A stretch of DNA of 64,000 nt from Chitinophagaceae bacterium (GTDB lineage Bacteria; Bacteroidota; Bacteroidia; Chitinophagales; Chitinophagaceae): positions 114,013 to 178,012 of the forward strand of contig SAIW01000011.1 of NCBI GenBank assembly GCA_004028795.1, read 5' to 3'. This document shows positions 62,501-64,000 of the stretch, piece after piece. The number at the start of each line of letters is the position of its first letter. The first letter of the stretch is position 1. Below the pieces are notes generated by a model. That model worked only from the letters and a program-made list of their open reading frames with translations. It was not told where the DNA came from and made no database searches. A program made the position numbers and the translations under genes.

Positions 62501-62717
62501 CTATTGGAATAGTTACAAATTTTTCTACTTCTTCAGCACTTCTTCCCGGCCATTGTGTTATAATGCTTATCTCGGTATTAGTTACATCCGGAAAAGCTTC
62601 AATCGGCATATTTTTAAAAGTAATGGTGCCGATTATAACCAATGCTAAAGATGCAAGAAGTATAAAGTATTTATTTTTTAATGAAAAGGCTATTGTACTT
62701 TTTAATACTTTAATCAT
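59529..62717 (-). CDS. CzcA/CusA-type heavy-metal RND efflux pump
   Basis: A 1062-residue inner-membrane proton antiporter that exports metal ions. Twelve-helix RND architecture with two large periplasmic loops: FPDVTNTEISIITQWPGRSA, IEIALNPVQQKI, NINPSVQPPTGPTGEI. Helix 4 carries LGAVDFGIIIDGAVVMVEG. This DFGx3DGAx3E pattern is that of HME pumps for divalent ions (Zn/Co/Cd/Ni) rather than the copper/silver type. Last gene of a three-gene minus-strand operon behind the adaptor (24 bp gap) and a TolC-type gene. Confidence 0.93.
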   Translation of the reverse strand: MIKVLKSTIAFSLKNKYFILLASLALVIIGTITFKNMPIEAFPDVTNTEISIITQWPGRSAEEVEKFVTIPIEIALNPVQQKISLRSTSIFGLSYVKLIFDDDVKDPQARQQVMNLLQNATLPPNINPSVQPPTGPTGEIFRYTLRSDVRDARELKTMQDWVIDRRLRAVPGVGDIVSFGGKTKAYEIKVDPGKLTSLGITPLDVYTAVQKTNINIGGDVIIQNNQAYVVRGIGLLNDINEIKNIIINNNNGVPVLVKDVAEVKVSNVPRLGWVARADGLTDKNGKRNLTDESDVVEAIVLMRKGENPSKVVDAVKQQINKLNTTVLPADTKIVSYYDRSDLIEYATHTVLHNLIEGILLVTLLVSLFMFNWRTTLIVSIIIPMALLFAFICLHLMGMSANLLSLGAVDFGIIIDGAVVMVEGMFVILDHKSMELGMNRFNKIAKLGLIKNNGAHLGKAIFFAKVIIITGLLPIFAFQKVEGKMFSPLAYTLGFALLGALITTLTLVPVLISLLLKKNVKEKHNPFVHHLTGFMLNGFVRSFKLRKIIIPLSLIVMVVGFYSFKYLGSEFLPELNEGSIWLRIQTPYSISLDKSVEMSAQARKILIQFPQVKYCVSQTGRPDDGTDVAGFYNNEFSVMLYPEEEWNPKISKEELIDEMNKKLSVIPGVNLNFSQPIMDNVEEAVSGVKGSICVKVYGDSLNYMEGKINEVYNILRNVNGIEDLGVKHNIGQPELDISLNQQKMALYGVSTADANSVVAMAIGGLAASTLYEGIKTFDIRVRFPEEFRKNAEDIGNILVPTQTGSKVPIKEIATISQKTGPCLIFRDDNERYAALKFSVRGRDMGSTIAEAQEKVNKVVQLKRGYTMAWQGDFENQKRAENRLAQVVPISLALIFLLLFTMFGNLKDAALVFLNVPFAIVGGLLALHITGTNFSISAGIGFIALFGICIQDGVLLITVFKQNLDKIKGKSSSLYAAIKLGVNSRIRPVMMTAMMAAIGLLPAAISHGIGSESSRPLARVVIGGILCAMIFSLWVFPSIFAWSYKNINEKYKSHFLDNEELTKE

Positions 62718-62741
62718 AAATAATTTTTAAGGAGTGATTCA

Positions 62742-63851
62742 CTAATTGTTAAGTGCATCGTAAATAAGAATTGCATCGGATGCCACTACTTTATCGCCTT
62801 CGTTAATACCATCTGATAAATACACTCTATTTCCGTAAATACTTTGCACAGTTACGGGTGTTATAGTTGCAACTCCTTTGTCTTTATATTTTAAAACAAA
62901 ATATTGGCTATGATCGAAAACCAAAGCATTTTTTGAAACACATAAAGATTGTTTATTGCCTTTATCTGTAACCTGCACACTTGCAAACATTGATGGCTTT
63001 AAAGCATAGTCAGGATTTGGAATAATAATTCTCACCTTCATTACTTTATTAGAAGGGTCTAATACATTAATCACTTTATCAATTTTTCCTTTAAATACTC
63101 TTCCGGGATATGAAAGTGTTGTAATGTTTACAGAATCTCCTAAATGAATTGAATTAATATTTGATTCATACACATTTGCCTGTACCCAAACATTTTTTAA
63201 GTCTGAAATAGTAAATAAATTATTGCCATTATCAGTACGAATGGCCATATTATTGGTTATATTTTTTTGTACAATAAAACCACTTAGCGGAGACTTTATA
63301 ATATAATTGCCCTGTGTATTATTACCATTAATTTTTAAAACTCTTTTTATATATTCTAATTGTGCCAAAGCCTGTTCGTAGTTTGCCTGAGCATTCGTAA
63401 CATCTAATTGCGAAGCCAAGCCGCTGGCAAATAAATCTTTTTGTGCATCTAATTGTTTTTTGGTTGTGGTAACATTGGTTTCGGCTATAACTAAGTTGTT
63501 ACTGTAACCGGCCATTTCTCCACTGGTAACTGTTGCCAATGCTTGCCCTGTATTAACATAATCGCCAAGCTGCACTTTTACGTCTTGAACATTTCCACTT
63601 ACCAAAGGGTAGATATTTACCTGATGGTCCTGGTCAAAATCAACACTACCGGTAAGTGTTAAAGCATTTACTAAGGGGCATTTTTGCACAACATCAAATT
63701 GCATTTTCTTTAATAAAGAATCAGGAATTACATATTGTTGCCTTTCAGTAGCTTTTTTTTCTTTCTCTGTTTTGCAGCTGATAAAAAGAGTACTAAGCAT
63801 TAAAACTAATGCGGCATTCTTTTTTAATAAATTGATATACTTAGTGTACAT
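62742..63851 (-). CDS. RND efflux periplasmic adaptor lipoprotein (CzcB-like)
   Basis: A 369-residue membrane-fusion protein (signal ending in LFISC, so lipid-anchored). It contains a lipoyl-like half (VNIYPLVSGNVQDVKVQLGD and FVNTGQ-type hinge), a helical hairpin about 105-165, the second half (IKSPLSGFIVQKNITNNMAI), a beta-barrel domain (VWVQANVYESNINSIHLGDS) and a membrane-proximal domain ending SDGINEGDKVVAS. It links the pump to the outer-membrane channel. ATG 63851 is preferred to TTG 63866. Confidence 0.92.
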   Translation of the reverse strand: MYTKYINLLKKNAALVLMLSTLFISCKTEKEKKATERQQYVIPDSLLKKMQFDVVQKCPLVNALTLTGSVDFDQDHQVNIYPLVSGNVQDVKVQLGDYVNTGQALATVTSGEMAGYSNNLVIAETNVTTTKKQLDAQKDLFASGLASQLDVTNAQANYEQALAQLEYIKRVLKINGNNTQGNYIIKSPLSGFIVQKNITNNMAIRTDNGNNLFTISDLKNVWVQANVYESNINSIHLGDSVNITTLSYPGRVFKGKIDKVINVLDPSNKVMKVRIIIPNPDYALKPSMFASVQVTDKGNKQSLCVSKNALVFDHSQYFVLKYKDKGVATITPVTVQSIYGNRVYLSDGINEGDKVVASDAILIYDALNN

Positions 63852-63866
63852 AGTTGATATTTTCAA

Positions 63867-64000
63867 TTAATAAATATTTGATGCTGTATAATAATTCAAG
63901 TCTTCAAAAGCACTAATTCTGTTTAATGCTATGTTATTCAACTGAAGGACATTTTGTTTGTATGAATCATAGAAGTCCAAGAAATCGAGTAAGCTGATAT
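63867..64000 (-). CDS. TolC family outer-membrane efflux protein, C-terminal fragment
   Basis: The frame enters from the right edge of the window and ends at TAA 63867-63869, 15 bp before the adaptor start. Visible residues include ISLLDFLDFYDSYKQN and NRISAFEDLNYYTAS, typical of the last helix of CzcC-like TolC proteins. It is the first gene seen of the CBA efflux operon; the N-terminal part lies outside the window. Confidence 0.75.
   Translation of the reverse strand, partial: ISLLDFLDFYDSYKQNVLQLNNIALNRISAFEDLNYYTASNIY

Overview
The window is AT-rich bacterial chromosome (roughly two thirds A+T by eye) with about 53 protein genes, one gene fragment and no recognisable tRNA, rRNA or CRISPR array. 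It looks like a Bacteroidota genome, most likely family Chitinophagaceae. The evidence is several TonB-dependent receptors with an N-terminal carboxypeptidase-regulatory-like domain, a giant secreted protein with a gliding-motility/T9SS C-terminal (CHU_C) domain, bacillithiol genes, HYC_CC_PP and DUF6600 proteins, absence of convincing Shine-Dalgarno sites, and TAnnTTTG-type promoter boxes. The genus cannot be told from sequence alone.

Layout. 0-7 kb: a foldback repeat, purine nucleoside phosphorylase (minus), then a LuxR-type response regulator, a PAS histidine kinase and a receiver-only regulator (plus), and a porin. 7-11.3 kb: a metal-handling (probably copper) module with an HYC_CC_PP protein, a secreted HMA protein, and a TonB receptor carrying a paralogous HMA domain at its N-terminus. 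11.4-22 kb: mixed housekeeping genes, including an ATP-grasp-like protein and a glutamine amidotransferase, RDD and M42 peptidase, UbiA-like, LuxE-like, EamA, DapD, TlpA-like and LpdA. 22-28.3 kb: the CHU_C protein, a serine hydrolase and an M24 peptidase.

28.4-41.1 kb is the most distinctive region. Two TonB receptors are each followed by a paralogous beta-helix lipoprotein. They are flanked by two paralogous metallophosphoesterases and one exported endonuclease/exonuclease/phosphatase-family protein. The order is symmetrical: phosphoesterase, nuclease-like, beta-helix, receptor, beta-helix, receptor, phosphoesterase. A conserved AT-rich block lies about 100-140 bp upstream of both receptor starts. 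I read this as a duplicated outer-membrane system for scavenging a phosphate-ester substrate, perhaps nucleic acid or nucleotides. A decayed copy of the prfC start lies on its right flank, about 1.6 kb before intact prfC.

41.2-47.7 kb: prfC, a DUF433/DUF5615 toxin-antitoxin-like pair, ypdA, rimO and bshC; ypdA and bshC belong to bacillithiol metabolism. 47.7-57.9 kb: purE, a DUF2911/TPR protein, pdxJ, DUF1761, then a minus-strand run from a DUF-type membrane protein through a methylmalonyl-CoA-mutase-like protein to ThuA and a beta-lactamase-fold hydrolase; an IscA/HesB protein stands opposite. 58-64 kb: a DUF6600 lipoprotein and a CzcCBA-like metal efflux operon whose TolC-type gene runs off the right edge.

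The spacers carry many small repeats: at least nine copies of one palindromic interspersed element, AATCCC hairpins, a duplicated ~95-bp unit and a heptad tract. Repeat-like sequence also appears in frame inside dapD, bshC and possibly the luxE-like gene.
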